From: Streptomyces sp. NBC_00271
GTDB taxonomy: Bacteria; Actinomycetota; Actinomycetes; Streptomycetales; Streptomycetaceae
Length of the DNA: 64,000 nucleotides
Direction: 5' to 3'
NCBI RefSeq assembly: GCF_036178845.1
Contig: NZ_CP108070.1
Coordinates: 11,868,114-11,932,113, forward strand
Below the pieces are notes generated by a model. The model made no database searches and had not been told where the DNA came from. It was given only the letters and a program-made list of their open reading frames with translations. The position numbers were made by a program, and so were the translations under genes. Positions 8,585 through 16,724 of the stretch are shown piece by piece (position 1 is the first letter of the stretch; each line of letters opens with the position of its first letter).

Positions 8585-9064
8585 ATGGGCCTGCTGCGCA
8601 AGATCCGGGACACCGGGCGGGTGGCCGAGCCGGCTCCGCCGCGCCCGGAGGGCGTCCTGCCGCAGGCGCGGGAGTTCGGCGGCTCGGTGCAGGTGAGGTG
8701 CGTCGCCGCCGGTTCCTGCAACGGGTGCGAGATCGAGATCGCGGCGGCCTTCAACCCGGTGTACGACGCGGAGCGGTATGGCGCCCGGCTGGTGGCCTCG
8801 CCCCGGCACGCGGACGTGGCGCTGGTGACCGGGCCGGTGACGCGGAACATGGCCGAGCCGCTGCGCCGCACAGTCGCTGCGATGCCCGAGCCGCGGCTGG
8901 TGGTGGCGGTCGGTGACTGTGCGATCAACTGCGGGGAGTTCGCGGGCGGGTACGGCGTCGAGGGCGCCGTCTCCGACGTCGTTCCGGTGGATCTTCAAGT
9001 GCCCGGGTGCCCGCCGGAGCCAGGTGAGATTGTGGCGGCGCTGAGGAGAGTCACCGGACGGTGA
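8585..9064 (+). CDS. NuoB/hydrogenase-4 small subunit-like Fe-S protein
   Basis: 159 residues from ATG 8585 with AGGGAGGG upstream. It has the four-cysteine [4Fe-4S] pattern of complex I subunit NuoB and group 4 hydrogenase small subunits: CxxCxxE at 45-49, VGDCAINCG, and PGCPPEP near the C-terminus. Such subunits carry the terminal cluster next to the large catalytic subunit. In other Streptomyces such a gene stands in a multi-subunit hydrogenase-4-like cluster; here only the beginning of one membrane subunit follows, so the complex cannot be assembled from this locus. Confidence 0.88.
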   Translation: MGLLRKIRDTGRVAEPAPPRPEGVLPQAREFGGSVQVRCVAAGSCNGCEIEIAAAFNPVYDAERYGARLVASPRHADVALVTGPVTRNMAEPLRRTVAAMPEPRLVVAVGDCAINCGEFAGGYGVEGAVSDVVPVDLQVPGCPPEPGEIVAALRRVTGR

Positions 9065-9537
9065 GCCTGATTCCGGCCGCCCTCGCGACGGCCACCGCGT
9101 TGGGCGTGGCGGGCGCGCCGGCCGGGCTGGTCCTGCCGCAGCGGGTGCGCGGCTGGGCAGTGGGTGTGCTGACGGCGGGCGTGGGGATGGCCGGTGACGC
9201 GTCGGGTGTGGCAGCACTGGGCGGAAGCCGCTGGTCGGCCGAGATCCCCGGGCTGCTCCCGCTGGCCGGGACGCATCTGGCCGTGGACGCGCTGTCCGGA
9301 CTGTTCATGGCGGTGGCCGGGGCCGTGGTGGCGGCGGTGGCGGTCTACGGCATCGGTTACGTGGCCGGGCATGTGCCGTACGGCCTCGGCTCGCGGGGCG
9401 CGCAGGCAGTGCTCCCGCTGTTCGCGCTGACCCTGCTGCTGGTGCCCGCGGCGGCCTCGGTGTCGACGTTCCTCCTGTCCTGGCCGAGCACCGCGCCCGG
9501 CCCGCCGTGCGGGAGGCCGCGGTCTGGTACGCGGTGA
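9061..9537 (+). pseudogene. Truncated HyfB/NuoL-like proton-pumping membrane subunit
   Basis: The ATG-overlap start (GTG at 9061 over the previous TGA) and four to five hydrophobic helices match the N-terminus of hydrogenase-4 subunit B, normally over 600 residues. Around 9478 the homology jumps frame: after FLLSWPS the expected sequence continues in another frame as EHRARPAVREAAVWYAVMT, and it stops altogether by about 9540, where the oppositely oriented gene at 9548 ends. The gene has therefore lost several internal residues and its whole C-terminal part. Confidence 0.75.
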
Positions 9538-9547
9538 TGACCCGCCG

Positions 9548-10090
9548 TCATGACGACTTCTCCCTGAGCCCCGGCACACGCTCGGCACCGTCCGGCCACA
9601 ACACCTCGACGCCGATTCCGTGGCTGCGCGCATAAGCCACCAAGTGAGCGGTGGCGTCATGGCCATTGGACGCGGTGCCGTCCCAGATCGCCACCATCCG
9701 GGCACAGGAACGCAACAGCCGCTCGTCCGCGCGGACGCAGGCATCCCGGTCCGCCGGGTCGTACTCCAGCAGCCGCACCTGCTGCGACAGCAGCAGCAAC
9801 TCCCCGGCCGCCAGCCAATCCCGCTCCCGCAGCAGCGCGGGAACCCGGTTCAGCGTGGGCACCACGGCCACCAGCGCCAGCCCAGCCTTCTTCGCGGCCC
9901 GCCCGAACGCCACCGGCAGCCCCTGCCCGACCCGGACCAGGCCCGTTCGGCCGGCCTCGGCACACTGGGCCAGCCGCACGCGAAGCTCCTCCTCCAGCAG
10001 CGCCAGGGTCCAGGGCGCGAGATCCGCGTGCCCCACTACAGCGATCAACCTCCGCAGTCCTTTCTCCCCGTCCACCCCGGTCACGGCCAC
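9548..10090 (-). CDS. SLOG/Rossmann-like protein of unknown function
   Basis: 180 residues. The C-terminal motif WDGTASNGHDATAHLVAYAR, with the order DGT-GxxATAH-YAR, is typical of SLOG-superfamily nucleotide-binding proteins found widely in Streptomyces; the N-terminus RRLIAVVGHAD gives a first Rossmann-like strand. The family includes DprA, LOG and defence-associated sensors, but no partner is present here. It ends exactly where the truncated hydrogenase subunit breaks off, so its insertion or a deletion may have caused that truncation. Confidence 0.55.
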   Translation of the reverse strand: MAVTGVDGEKGLRRLIAVVGHADLAPWTLALLEEELRVRLAQCAEAGRTGLVRVGQGLPVAFGRAAKKAGLALVAVVPTLNRVPALLRERDWLAAGELLLLSQQVRLLEYDPADRDACVRADERLLRSCARMVAIWDGTASNGHDATAHLVAYARSHGIGVEVLWPDGAERVPGLREKSS

Positions 10091-10297
10091 CAGCCAACCG
10101 AAGAGGTCTTCAGCTGTGTTTCAGGGCAGTGCGCGGGGTGGGAGACAGGGGTGGCCGCGTGCGAGGAGAACGGCCGCCCGCCGGCTCCTTCGATCCACAG
10201 CTTCACTGCTGGACCGGTGTTCCCATAGGGTCGACCGGCCCCAAGGCGAGGCCGGTCGGCCCTGGTCCGTGGGGAACGCGACCTCTCTGCTTCCTGG

Positions 10298-10483
10298 TTA
10301 CTTGTGCGCGTGCTCGCCCAGGTAGAAGAGCAGCCACACGAACCCGGCGAACAGATGGGTGCCGAAGATGTAGAAGCCCGCCCGGATCGCGACACCGCGC
10401 TCGATCTGCCACTCCCTGTTCTTGGCCTTCCGCTCGCGCCGCTTGCTCTCCGGCCGCTCGGTCGCCTCAGCATCATCACTCAC
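10298..10483 (-). CDS. DUF6126 family small membrane protein
   Basis: 61 residues from a GTG at 10483 with AGGGAG upstream. A charged N-terminal half (SKRRERKAKNREW) is followed by IERGVAIRAGFYIFGTHLFAGFVWLLFYLGEHAHK, one transmembrane helix with the GTHLFA motif. This is the layout of the small Streptomyces DUF6126 proteins, often found beside regulators. It lies between two minus-strand genes but at >40 bp distance from both, so it probably has its own promoter. Confidence 0.8.
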   Translation of the reverse strand: MSDDAEATERPESKRRERKAKNREWQIERGVAIRAGFYIFGTHLFAGFVWLLFYLGEHAHK

Positions 10484-10526
10484 AGTGTCGTCTCCCTGCT
10501 TCCCGCGATCTCCACGTTGATACGGC

Positions 10527-10994
10527 CTACGACGGCATGCGGAACCGGACGAGGACCACCTTGCCGTCATGGTCGGCGGCCGGTTCCGCGCTGACGTCGC
10601 CGTCGTACTCGGCGGCCAGCTCGGCCACCAGCTGCAGCCCTGCGCCCGTCGCGCCCGGTTCAAGCTCGGGCAGATGCGGCTCGGCGTCGGCGACACTGAC
10701 GACCAGCCGCCCCGCCCCGACCGTCATGCCCACGTCCGCGACCGGGGACCGTGGTGCATGGCGCAGCACGTTCACGATCAGCTCACTGACCACCAGCACC
10801 ACCGCGTCGGCGAACGCGGAGCCCGGTGCGACGCCGACCCCGCCGAAGCGCCCGGTCACCGCCTCACGGGCCTGCCGCACCGCGTCCGGTCCTACCGGTA
10901 CGGAGACGAAGTGGCGTCGCATCTGCGCCGGCACATGCTCTATTGCTGCTGCGGGCCGGCTTCGGCGCCACGGCCGGAACGAGCGTCCGCCCAT
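10527..10994 (-). CDS. ATP-binding anti-sigma serine kinase-like protein (second copy)
   Basis: 155 residues from ATG 10994, whose A overlaps the TGA of the arsR copy upstream (TGATG). The N-box VVLVVSELIVNVLRHA and the G-box GATGAGLQLVAELA mark a GHKL ATPase of the RsbW type. Coupled translation with an ArsR regulator and a small coiled protein forms a three-gene minus-strand operon, parallel to the arsR-SulP-ATPase operon at 3498-6847. Confidence 0.85.
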   Translation of the reverse strand: MGGRSFRPWRRSRPAAAIEHVPAQMRRHFVSVPVGPDAVRQAREAVTGRFGGVGVAPGSAFADAVVLVVSELIVNVLRHAPRSPVADVGMTVGAGRLVVSVADAEPHLPELEPGATGAGLQLVAELAAEYDGDVSAEPAADHDGKVVLVRFRMPS

Positions 10995-11332
10995 CACTGC
11001 GCCGACTCCGTGACACGCAGCTCGTCCAGCAGCTCCCGCCGGCTCGCCGCCAGTACGGACAGGATCCGGCGCGCCGCGGCCAGCAGCTCGGCCACGTCCC
11101 CGCCCGCCAGCTCGTACATCACGGTGGAGCCGGTACGGGTGGCGGTGACGATCCCGGAGCGGCGCAGCACCGCCAGCTGCTGCGAGAGGTTCGACGGCTC
11201 GACCTCGATCGCCGTCAGCAGGTCACGCACCGGCTTCGCCCCGTCCTGCAGCAGCTCCAGCACCCTGATCCGTACCGGATGCCCGAGCATCCGGAAGAAC
11301 TCCGCCTTCGCCTCGTACAGCGGCACCTGCAT
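10994..11332 (-). CDS. ArsR-family transcriptional regulator (copy 3)
   Basis: 112 residues from ATG 11332, with GAGGGG upstream; a GTG at 11341 is possible. Nearly the same as copy 1 in the HTH: GHPVRIRVLELLQDG, LSQQLAVLRRSGIV, wing RTGSTVMYELAGGDVAELL. Copies 1 and 3 are more alike than either is to copy 2. It is the middle gene of a short operon whose promoter carries a perfect 20-bp palindrome. Confidence 0.93.
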   Translation of the reverse strand: MQVPLYEAKAEFFRMLGHPVRIRVLELLQDGAKPVRDLLTAIEVEPSNLSQQLAVLRRSGIVTATRTGSTVMYELAGGDVAELLAAARRILSVLAASRRELLDELRVTESAQ

Positions 11333-11337
11333 GCCCG

Positions 11338-11520
11338 TCACCCCTCGTCTGCCCCTGCGGCCTCGACGTCGAGCCCGAGCCCGTGGGCCAGCCGCACCGC
11401 GTCGTCCAGCTCGTCCTGCGCCACCGCCACGGCGTACACGTCCTCGGCCGCCACGGCATCCGCCAGCTGGGCCCGGGCCGCCCGCACCCGCGCCAACAGC
11501 GCCTCGGTGACTGTGTCCAC
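11338..11520 (-). CDS. Small acidic helical protein
   Basis: 60 residues from GTG 11520, chosen for GTGGAGG just before it; a TTG at 11541 would add seven residues. The sequence is Ala- and acid-rich with heptad-like spacing (ALLARVRAARAQLADAVAAEDVY) and is predicted to be two helices. No family is recognised. It starts the operon with arsR copy 3 and the ATPase, and lies 28 bp from the palindromic operator. Confidence 0.55.
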   Translation of the reverse strand: MDTVTEALLARVRAARAQLADAVAAEDVYAVAVAQDELDDAVRLAHGLGLDVEAAGADEG

Positions 11521-11547
11521 CCCGACCTCCACATCATGCAATTAACG

Positions 11548-11567
11548 AATTGAAGAACTCTTCAATT
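11548..11567. promoter_or_regulatory. Perfect 20-bp palindromic operator upstream of the arsR copy 3 operon
   Basis: AATTGAAGA-AC-TCTTCAATT, nine-base arms with a two-base centre, lying about 28 bp before the first gene of the operon. The half-sites share AATTG with the operator at 3386. It is a good candidate for binding by the ArsR repressor it precedes. Confidence 0.65.
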
Positions 11568-12104
11568 GTAGATCCTGCGAAGCACGAAAGTCGCGCCGTC
11601 CCGCCCTGGCCCGGTAGCTGGGCCTGGAACGTGTTGAGCGGGAGGGGTGAACGGGCGCAAAACCCTGCATCAGACGACTGCGGTACCGCCGGATCCGGCG
11701 GTACCGCAGTGTCTTACCGGGTGGCGTCCCGCCCGGCACGTCTGTGGCGGCCGGTGTCACCCGGTGGGCTGGCCTTCCCCGACTTGGCGCTGTCCGGACC
11801 GGTGTCGGCGTCTACGTTCGGTGCACGCGTACATGGGCACACGCTGGGGGAGCGAGATGAGGAACTGGGAGAGGGCACTGTCGGTGCTGGAGGCGCTGCG
11901 TGAGCGCGGGCAGGCGCCGACTTCCAGCAGACGGACGGGCCCAAGCTCACCGACGCCGGCGCCAAGTTCGGCACGGCACCGCAGCTGTAGCGCGCGGACT
12001 CACTCTGCCGGGCCCGGCCGTGCCGCTATGCGCCGGGCAATACACTTCAATTCCTGCCGCGGAGACCGCCCTTCACCTGCCAGAGAGGCGATCTAGCCCC
12101 TACC
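11568..12104. other. Intergenic stretch, no gene supported
   Basis: No reading frame here looks like a protein. It holds a perfect 34-bp palindrome (11677-11710, listed separately) and a short plus-strand trace near 11858-11990 (ATG AGGAACTGGGAG onward, breaking frame after about 20 codons) that may be a gene remnant. Confidence 0.5.
11677..11710. repeat. Perfect 34-bp palindrome
   Basis: The sequence reads identically on both strands across 34 bases, from ACTGCGGTACC through the central GGATCC to GGTACCGCAGT. There is no loop, so as RNA it would need to open a few central bases to fold. No T-run follows on either strand, so it is not a standard terminator. It lies in the gap between the minus-strand arsR operon and the plus-strand DUF6313 operon. 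Confidence 0.8.
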
Positions 12105-12545
12105 GTGGGCGATGTGTCCTCCGCACCTGCGCCCCCGCCCGGCGGGCCCCCGCCACCGGGCCGACGGCAGCGGCTGCGAGCACGCTGGGCCGACCGGCAT
12201 GCCCTGCCCCGGTTCGGCTACTGGCTGCTCAGCCGGGGCGCCGTCGTGCTGACGATGTGCGGTGCCCTGTACGTGCTCAACGGGTTCCTGATCGGCTGGG
12301 CAAACGCCTACGACGTGCTGACCGGCATCACCTCGCCCGCGACCGTCCGCCCCCAGTGGTGCGCGTGGCCGCTGTCCCTGATCGGCTGGGCCGCAATCCC
12401 TGCCATCATCGGAGCTGCCGCCGGCTACGTCATCACCGAGCAGATCCAGGCCCACCACGCGCGCGAGCTGAGTGACGTCCTCGACGAACTGCGCCGCCTG
12501 GCCGACCCCCCCGGCCCGCCCCCGCCATCCGGGAGCGGCTCGTGA
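12105..12545 (+). CDS. DUF6313 family membrane protein
   Basis: 146 residues from GTG 12105. A proline-rich N-terminus is followed by two hydrophobic helices, the first in VVLTMCGALYVLNGFLIGWANAYDVLTGITSP and the second in WPLSLIGWAAIPAIIGAAAGYVITEQI, then an acidic helical tail. The YVLNGFxIGW...AYDVLxGITSP and the TEQIQ motif are those of DUF6313. Its stop overlaps the next start, so it is co-translated with a small CxxC protein. Function unknown. Confidence 0.8.
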   Translation: MGDVSSAPAPPPGGPPPPGRRQRLRARWADRHALPRFGYWLLSRGAVVLTMCGALYVLNGFLIGWANAYDVLTGITSPATVRPQWCAWPLSLIGWAAIPAIIGAAAGYVITEQIQAHHARELSDVLDELRRLADPPGPPPPSGSGS

Positions 12546-12847
12546 TCACCCTGCACGAGGTGCACAAACGGGACGGCGAGGACGTCAAGGCCGCGGTCCT
12601 GGCCTTCGGCGCCCGCCACCCCTTCGACGGCGCCAGGCCGGACGCCGAACCGGACTGGAAATGGGCAGAGAAGCACTTCACCCGCTTGATCGAGGTGATC
12701 ATGGGAACGGCGGCACTTGCACAGACCCGCAGCACGGACACCGTCCACCTGGCCGAAGACGAAGCCGTCCAACTCCTGCTCACGCTGAACACAGTTCCGC
12801 GCTATCGCTGCCCCATCTGCGTCAAGCAGCAACGGGATGCGCTGTGA
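12542..12847 (+). CDS. Small hypothetical protein with C-terminal CPIC
   Basis: 101 residues from GTG 12542 that overlaps the DUF6313 stop. The protein is mixed alpha/acidic (DWKWAEKHFTRLIEVIMG) and ends with a CPICVKQQRDAL tail, half of a possible zinc site. No family is recognised. Coupled translation with DUF6313 suggests a joint role at the membrane. Confidence 0.65.
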   Translation: MITLHEVHKRDGEDVKAAVLAFGARHPFDGARPDAEPDWKWAEKHFTRLIEVIMGTAALAQTRSTDTVHLAEDEAVQLLLTLNTVPRYRCPICVKQQRDAL

Positions 12848-12872
12848 CTCCCTGGCCTACCCTGGAGACGTG

Positions 12873-13544
12873 GTGACGGACGCTCAACGCGCCGAGCACG
12901 CAGCCCGCCTACGCGGACTGCTCTACCTCGCCTGCCCCGACGCCCCCGCCACCGCCATCACGGCAACCGCGGAGGCCATCGCTGAGAACGCAGAGGAAAC
13001 GCCCTTCCTGCAAGCCTTTCAGCTCAGTCGCACCAAGCCGCCGCTGGACGAGCTGAACCTGCGCGGCGCGGACCTGCGCGGCGCGGGCCTGGCCAACGCG
13101 GACCTGAACGGCGCGGACCTGCGCGGCACGGACCTGGCCAACGCGGACCTGCGCGGCGCGGACCTGAACGGCGCGCACCTGAACGGCGCGGACCTGCGCG
13201 GCACGGACCTGAACGGCGCGAGGCTGACCACCGCGCACCTGAACGGCGCGCACCTGACCGACGCGCAGCTGAACCGCGCGATCCTGTACCGCGCGATCCT
13301 GAACGGCGCGGACCTGAACGGCGCGGACCTGAACGGCGCGGACCTGACCGACGCGGACCTGAAGGGTGCGCGGCTCACAGGTGTTGTGAACATGCACCTG
13401 CCGGTAGGAGCAACTTGGGATTCGCGCACAAGGTGGCCTGCCGACTTGGTATCGGTTGTTATCGAGCGGTCCGACGAGGTGAGTCCAGGCGTCTACAGGG
13501 TGCGCGGCGGGCAGAGCCCAGACAGGAGCACCGTCCGGGTCTGA
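12873..13544 (+). CDS. Pentapeptide-repeat protein
   Basis: 223 residues from GTG 12873 with GGAG upstream. After a helical 55-residue N-terminus, about 20-24 consecutive A(D/N)LxG repeats (LNLRGADLRGAGLANADL and on) run to about residue 165, forming the right-handed quadrilateral beta-helix of the family; a unique C-terminal ~50 residues end WPADLVSVVIERSD. Such proteins can mimic DNA (Qnr, MfpA) or have unknown roles. At DNA level the repeats are near-identical 15-mers, so the repeat number could vary by slippage. It lies 26 bp after the CPIC gene and may belong to its operon. Confidence 0.9.
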   Translation: MTDAQRAEHAARLRGLLYLACPDAPATAITATAEAIAENAEETPFLQAFQLSRTKPPLDELNLRGADLRGAGLANADLNGADLRGTDLANADLRGADLNGAHLNGADLRGTDLNGARLTTAHLNGAHLTDAQLNRAILYRAILNGADLNGADLNGADLTDADLKGARLTGVVNMHLPVGATWDSRTRWPADLVSVVIERSDEVSPGVYRVRGGQSPDRSTVRV

Positions 13545-13684
13545 CAAGCCCGGCGCCCGCGGCCTTCTTGCTCCCCGCGGTCGCTTGGCTGGGGCTGTCC
13601 GCCTTCCCCAGCCTCGGTCTCCCGCTGGTCAGTTGTCCCCTAGGTCGTGTCTTCAAAAGATCTTGAGTGGTGGATCATGGTGGG

Positions 13685-13880
13685 GTGATACGTCGCCATG
13701 AACTGTCGGACGCCGAGTGGGAGTTCGTCCGGCCGCTGCTGCCCGAGCCCTTGCGGGGGCGGAAGCGGTTGGACGACCGCACCGTGCTCAACGGGATCGT
13801 GTGGAAGTTCCGGACCGGCACCGCCTGGAGGGATGTGCCCGAGCGGTACGGTCCGTGGGCCACGCTGCACTGCGGGTGCC
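13685..13880 (+). pseudogene. IS5-family transposase, N-terminal fragment
   Basis: The start VIRRHELSDAEWEFVRPLLPE, then RTVLNGIVWKFRTGTAWRDVPERYGPWATLH, is the N-terminal domain of IS5-family (IS112-like) DDE transposases. Homology stops at about 13876, where an unrelated integrase-type fragment begins; the catalytic DDE part is gone. Confidence 0.85.
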
Positions 13881-13899
13881 GATTAATTATCCGGCCTGG

Positions 13900-14620
13900 T
13901 CAAGCAACATGTCGGTACTCGTGAAGGGCTCCGCCGAGGCGGTCTCGGCGGTGGACCTCCAGGTGGCTGATGTGTCCTGGCGCGCTGATCGGCTCGGGTA
14001 TCGGGCGGAGCGGAGCGGCGTGCTCCAACGTTCTGTGCGGTCGATGCTCGTTGTAAAAGGTCTCGAACTCGCGGAGCGCGTGTAGAAGGTGGCTCTGGTT
14101 CCAGATCAGCGTTCGGTCCAGGAGTTCGCGTCGGCAGGTCTGAATCCAGCGCTCCATGATGGAGTTCATCCGCGGCATCCGTATGCCGCTTCTGACGATC
14201 CTGAGTCCGGCGTCGGCGAGCACGGCGTCGAAGGCCTGCGTGAACTTGGAGTCGCGGTCGCGGATCAAGAACCTGGATCTGCTGCCCGCGTCCTCGAGAT
14301 CCATGAGGAGATTGCGTCCGACCTGCACGACCCACTGCGCGGTGGGGTGCGCGGTTACGCCCAGGACCCGGATGCGCCGGGTGGAGTGCTCGATGACGGC
14401 AAAGACGTACAGGCGTGCCCCGGTCAGGGTGCGGGTCTCGAAGAAGTCGCACGCGAGCAGTGCGTCGGCCTGGCTGCGAAGGAAGTCGGCCCACGTCGTG
14501 CTGTGTCGTTCCGGCGCGGGCGGGATGCCGTGCTCGCGGAGGATCTCCCAGACGGTGGATGCGGCGACCTTGATGCCGAGGGTCGCGAGTTCACCGTGGA
14601 TCCGGCGATACCCCCATGAG
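13900..14620 (-). pseudogene. rve integrase-type transposase (IS3/IS481-like), 5' truncated
   Basis: An open minus-strand frame without its start: it begins SWGYRRIHGELATLGI immediately inside the border of the IS6-type element at 14622 and continues to a stop at 13900. The rve catalytic domain is intact (DFFETRTL, FAVIEHSTRRI, RDRDSKFTQAFD, MERWIQTCRRELLDR), but the N-terminal DNA-binding part has been removed. It probably lost its 5' part by an IS6-mediated deletion. Confidence 0.8.
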
Positions 14621-14621
14621 G

Positions 14622-15485
14622 GGCGCTGTCACGTTGACTGACTGGGTGGGATGATCTTCTGGTTGGTCGTGGTGGAGGGGGATCGTCCGTGGAGAGCGCG
14701 TCGCCGTCGTATAGGGGGCACCGTTACCCGGTCGAGGTCATATCCCACTGCGTGTGGCTGTACCACCGATTCCCGCTCAGCTTCCGCGAGGTCGAGGAGC
14801 TGCTGCTCCAGCGCGGCGTGATCGTCTCCTACGAGACCATCCGCCGCTGGTGCGCCAAGTTCGGCCAGGCCTACGCGAACGGACTGCGCCGCCGTCGGCC
14901 ACGGCCCGGCGACAAGTGGCACCTGGACGAGGTCTTCATCAAGATCAACGGGGAGCACAAGTACCTGTGGCGGGCCGTCGACCAGGACGGCAACGTGCTC
15001 GACATCCTCGTGCAGAACCGGCGGGACAAGGCCGCCGCCAGGCGCTTCTTCCGCCGCCTGATGAAGAAGACCGGCACGGTGCCGCGGGTGGTCGTCACCG
15101 ACAAGCTCCGCTCCTACGGCGCCGCCCACCGCGAGGTCATGCCCTCCGTCGAGCACCGCTCACACAAGGGACTGAACAACCGGGCCGAGAACTCCCACCA
15201 GCCCACCCGGCAGCGCGAACGCGCGATGAAGGGCTTCCGCAGCATCGGTGGAGCACAGCGGTTCCTGTCCGCGTTCAGCGGCATCTCACCCCACTTCCGA
15301 CCTCACCGCCACCTGATGACCGCCCCCGACCACCGAGCCGAGATGACCATCCGCTTCGCCATCTGGGACCAGATCACCGACGCTGTCGGCCGACCCACCA
15401 CGGTCTGACCAAAGGCCCGGAACCCAGCAACACCACACCCTGACACGCCGCCAGATCTCCACACACCCGACAACGTGACAGTGCC
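14622..15485 (+). mobile_element. IS6-family insertion sequence, complete
   Basis: 864 bp with terminal inverted repeats: left GGCGCTGTCACGTTG, right (reverse complement) GGCACTGTCACGTTG, one mismatch in 15. One transposase of 239 residues fills it. The 8-bp flanks differ (CCATGAGG left, CCGAGGAA right), so there is no target-site duplication; both neighbours are IS fragments cut exactly at its ends, as expected after replicon fusion or adjacent deletion by an IS6-type element. Confidence 0.85.
14689..15408 (+). CDS. IS6-family transposase
   Basis: 239 residues from GTG 14689. The opening YRGHRYPVEVISHCVWLYHRFPLSFREVEELL is the IS6-type HTH region; the DDE residues are in LDEVFIKING, VVVTDKLRSY and NRAENSHQPTRQRERAMKGF. 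Full family length, no stop or frameshift, so it is probably functional. IS6 transposases act by copy-in cointegrate formation. Confidence 0.93.
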   Translation: MESASPSYRGHRYPVEVISHCVWLYHRFPLSFREVEELLLQRGVIVSYETIRRWCAKFGQAYANGLRRRRPRPGDKWHLDEVFIKINGEHKYLWRAVDQDGNVLDILVQNRRDKAAARRFFRRLMKKTGTVPRVVVTDKLRSYGAAHREVMPSVEHRSHKGLNNRAENSHQPTRQRERAMKGFRSIGGAQRFLSAFSGISPHFRPHRHLMTAPDHRAEMTIRFAIWDQITDAVGRPTTV

Positions 15486-15502
15486 CCGAGGAAGGGTGTC
15501 TG

Positions 15503-15829
15503 GTGGGACGGAAGTCTCCATATCCCGTGGAGTTCAGGAACGACGCGGTGGCGTTGTACCGCGCGGGGGGCGGGAAGCGGACGTATGCCGCGGTCGCCGC
15601 GGACGTCGGGGTGAGCGGCGAGACGCTGCGCAGTTGGGTCCGGCAGGCCGACGAGGTCGCCGGCCGTGGGCAGGTCCGTGGTGACGAGGCGGCAGAGGAT
15701 CGGGACGAGGAACTGGCGAGGCTCCGGGCCGAACTCGGCCGGTTGCGCAAGGCCGAGAAGGAGTGGGAACTCGAGCGGGAGATCCTGCGCCGGGCGGCCC
15801 AGTATTTCGCCAAGGAGATGAGGGCATGA
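15503..15829 (+). CDS. IS3-family transposase OrfA
   Basis: 108 residues. HTH YPVEFRNDAVALYRAGG...YAAVAADVGVSGETLRSWVRQ followed by a leucine-zipper helix RLRKAEKEWELEREILRRAAQYFAKEM, the usual OrfA layout. Its TGA overlaps an ATG at 15826 in the -1 frame, where OrfB normally begins. The left end of this IS3 element was removed by the IS6-type element that stops at 15485. Confidence 0.9.
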   Translation: MGRKSPYPVEFRNDAVALYRAGGGKRTYAAVAADVGVSGETLRSWVRQADEVAGRGQVRGDEAAEDRDEELARLRAELGRLRKAEKEWELEREILRRAAQYFAKEMRA

Positions 15830-16724
15830 CCGGCCGCTGGGACTTCATCTCCGCCCCAACCGCGCCGACTTCGGCGTGCAGCGGATATGCCGGGTTCTTG
15901 AGGTCTCGCGCTCGGGCTACTACCGGTGGCTTGCGGGGGCGGAGGCCCGGCAGGCCCGCCGGGCGGCCGACGACGCCCTGGTCGAGGAGATCCGCGAGAT
16001 CCACGCCGATCACAAGGGCACGTACGGAGTCCGCCGCATCCACGCCGAACTGCGCGGCTTCGGCCACACCGTCAACCGCAAGCGCGTCGAACGGCTGATG
16101 CGCGTCAACGGGGTCGAGGGCCGCCATCTGCGGCGGCGCAAACGCACCACGGCCCCGGACCGGCTCGCGCCGCCGGCCCCGGACCTGGTGAACCGCGTGT
16201 TCCATGCCGGGCAGCTCGACGAAAAGTGGTGCGGCGACATCACATACGTGCAGGTCGGTGGCACGTGGCTGTATCTCGCCTGTGTCCTGGACATCTGTTC
16301 ACGCCGGGTGCTCGGCTGGTCGATGGCCACCTACATGCGGACCGAACTCGTCATCGACGCACTGAAGATGGCGGTGGCGACCCGGGGCGGCAGCGTGGCC
16401 GGGGTGATCTTCCACGCCGACAGGGGCTCCCAGTACACCTCGGGCGCGTTCGCCCAGGTCTGCGACCGTTTCGGGATCCGCAGGAGCATGGGCCGCGTCG
16501 GGTCGAGTTACGACAACGCCCTCGCCGAGAGCTTCTGGCAGGGGCTGAAGAGAGAGACGATGCACCAGAGGCTCTTCACGACGATCAGCCAGGCCAGGCT
16601 GGAACTCTTCCAGTGGCTGACGTACTACAACGGGCGAAGGCGCCACAGCTCGCTCGGCTACCTCTCACCCGTCGAGTTCGAACAGCAGCACCAAACAGAA
16701 CGTAGACTCACACTCGCGGCATGA
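15826..16724 (+). pseudogene. IS3-family transposase OrfB, frameshifted near its start
   Basis: The expected start ATG 15826 reads MTGRWDFISA and then loses the family sequence; the homology resumes one frame over at NRADFGVQRICRVLEVSRSGYYRW and stays open to 16724 (rve domain with WCGDITYVQVGGTWLYLACVLDI, HADRGSQYTS, SSYDNALAESFWQGLK). An extra CC in the GCCCCAACC stretch near 15857 would explain this. A GTG at 15876 could start a shortened protein. The right inverted repeat lies about 16727-16756. Confidence 0.8.

Noticed and set aside
13049..13390. Tandem 15-bp repeats resembling a repeat array
   Set aside because: They are in frame and encode A(D/N)LxG pentapeptides; there are no spacers, so it is not a CRISPR array.
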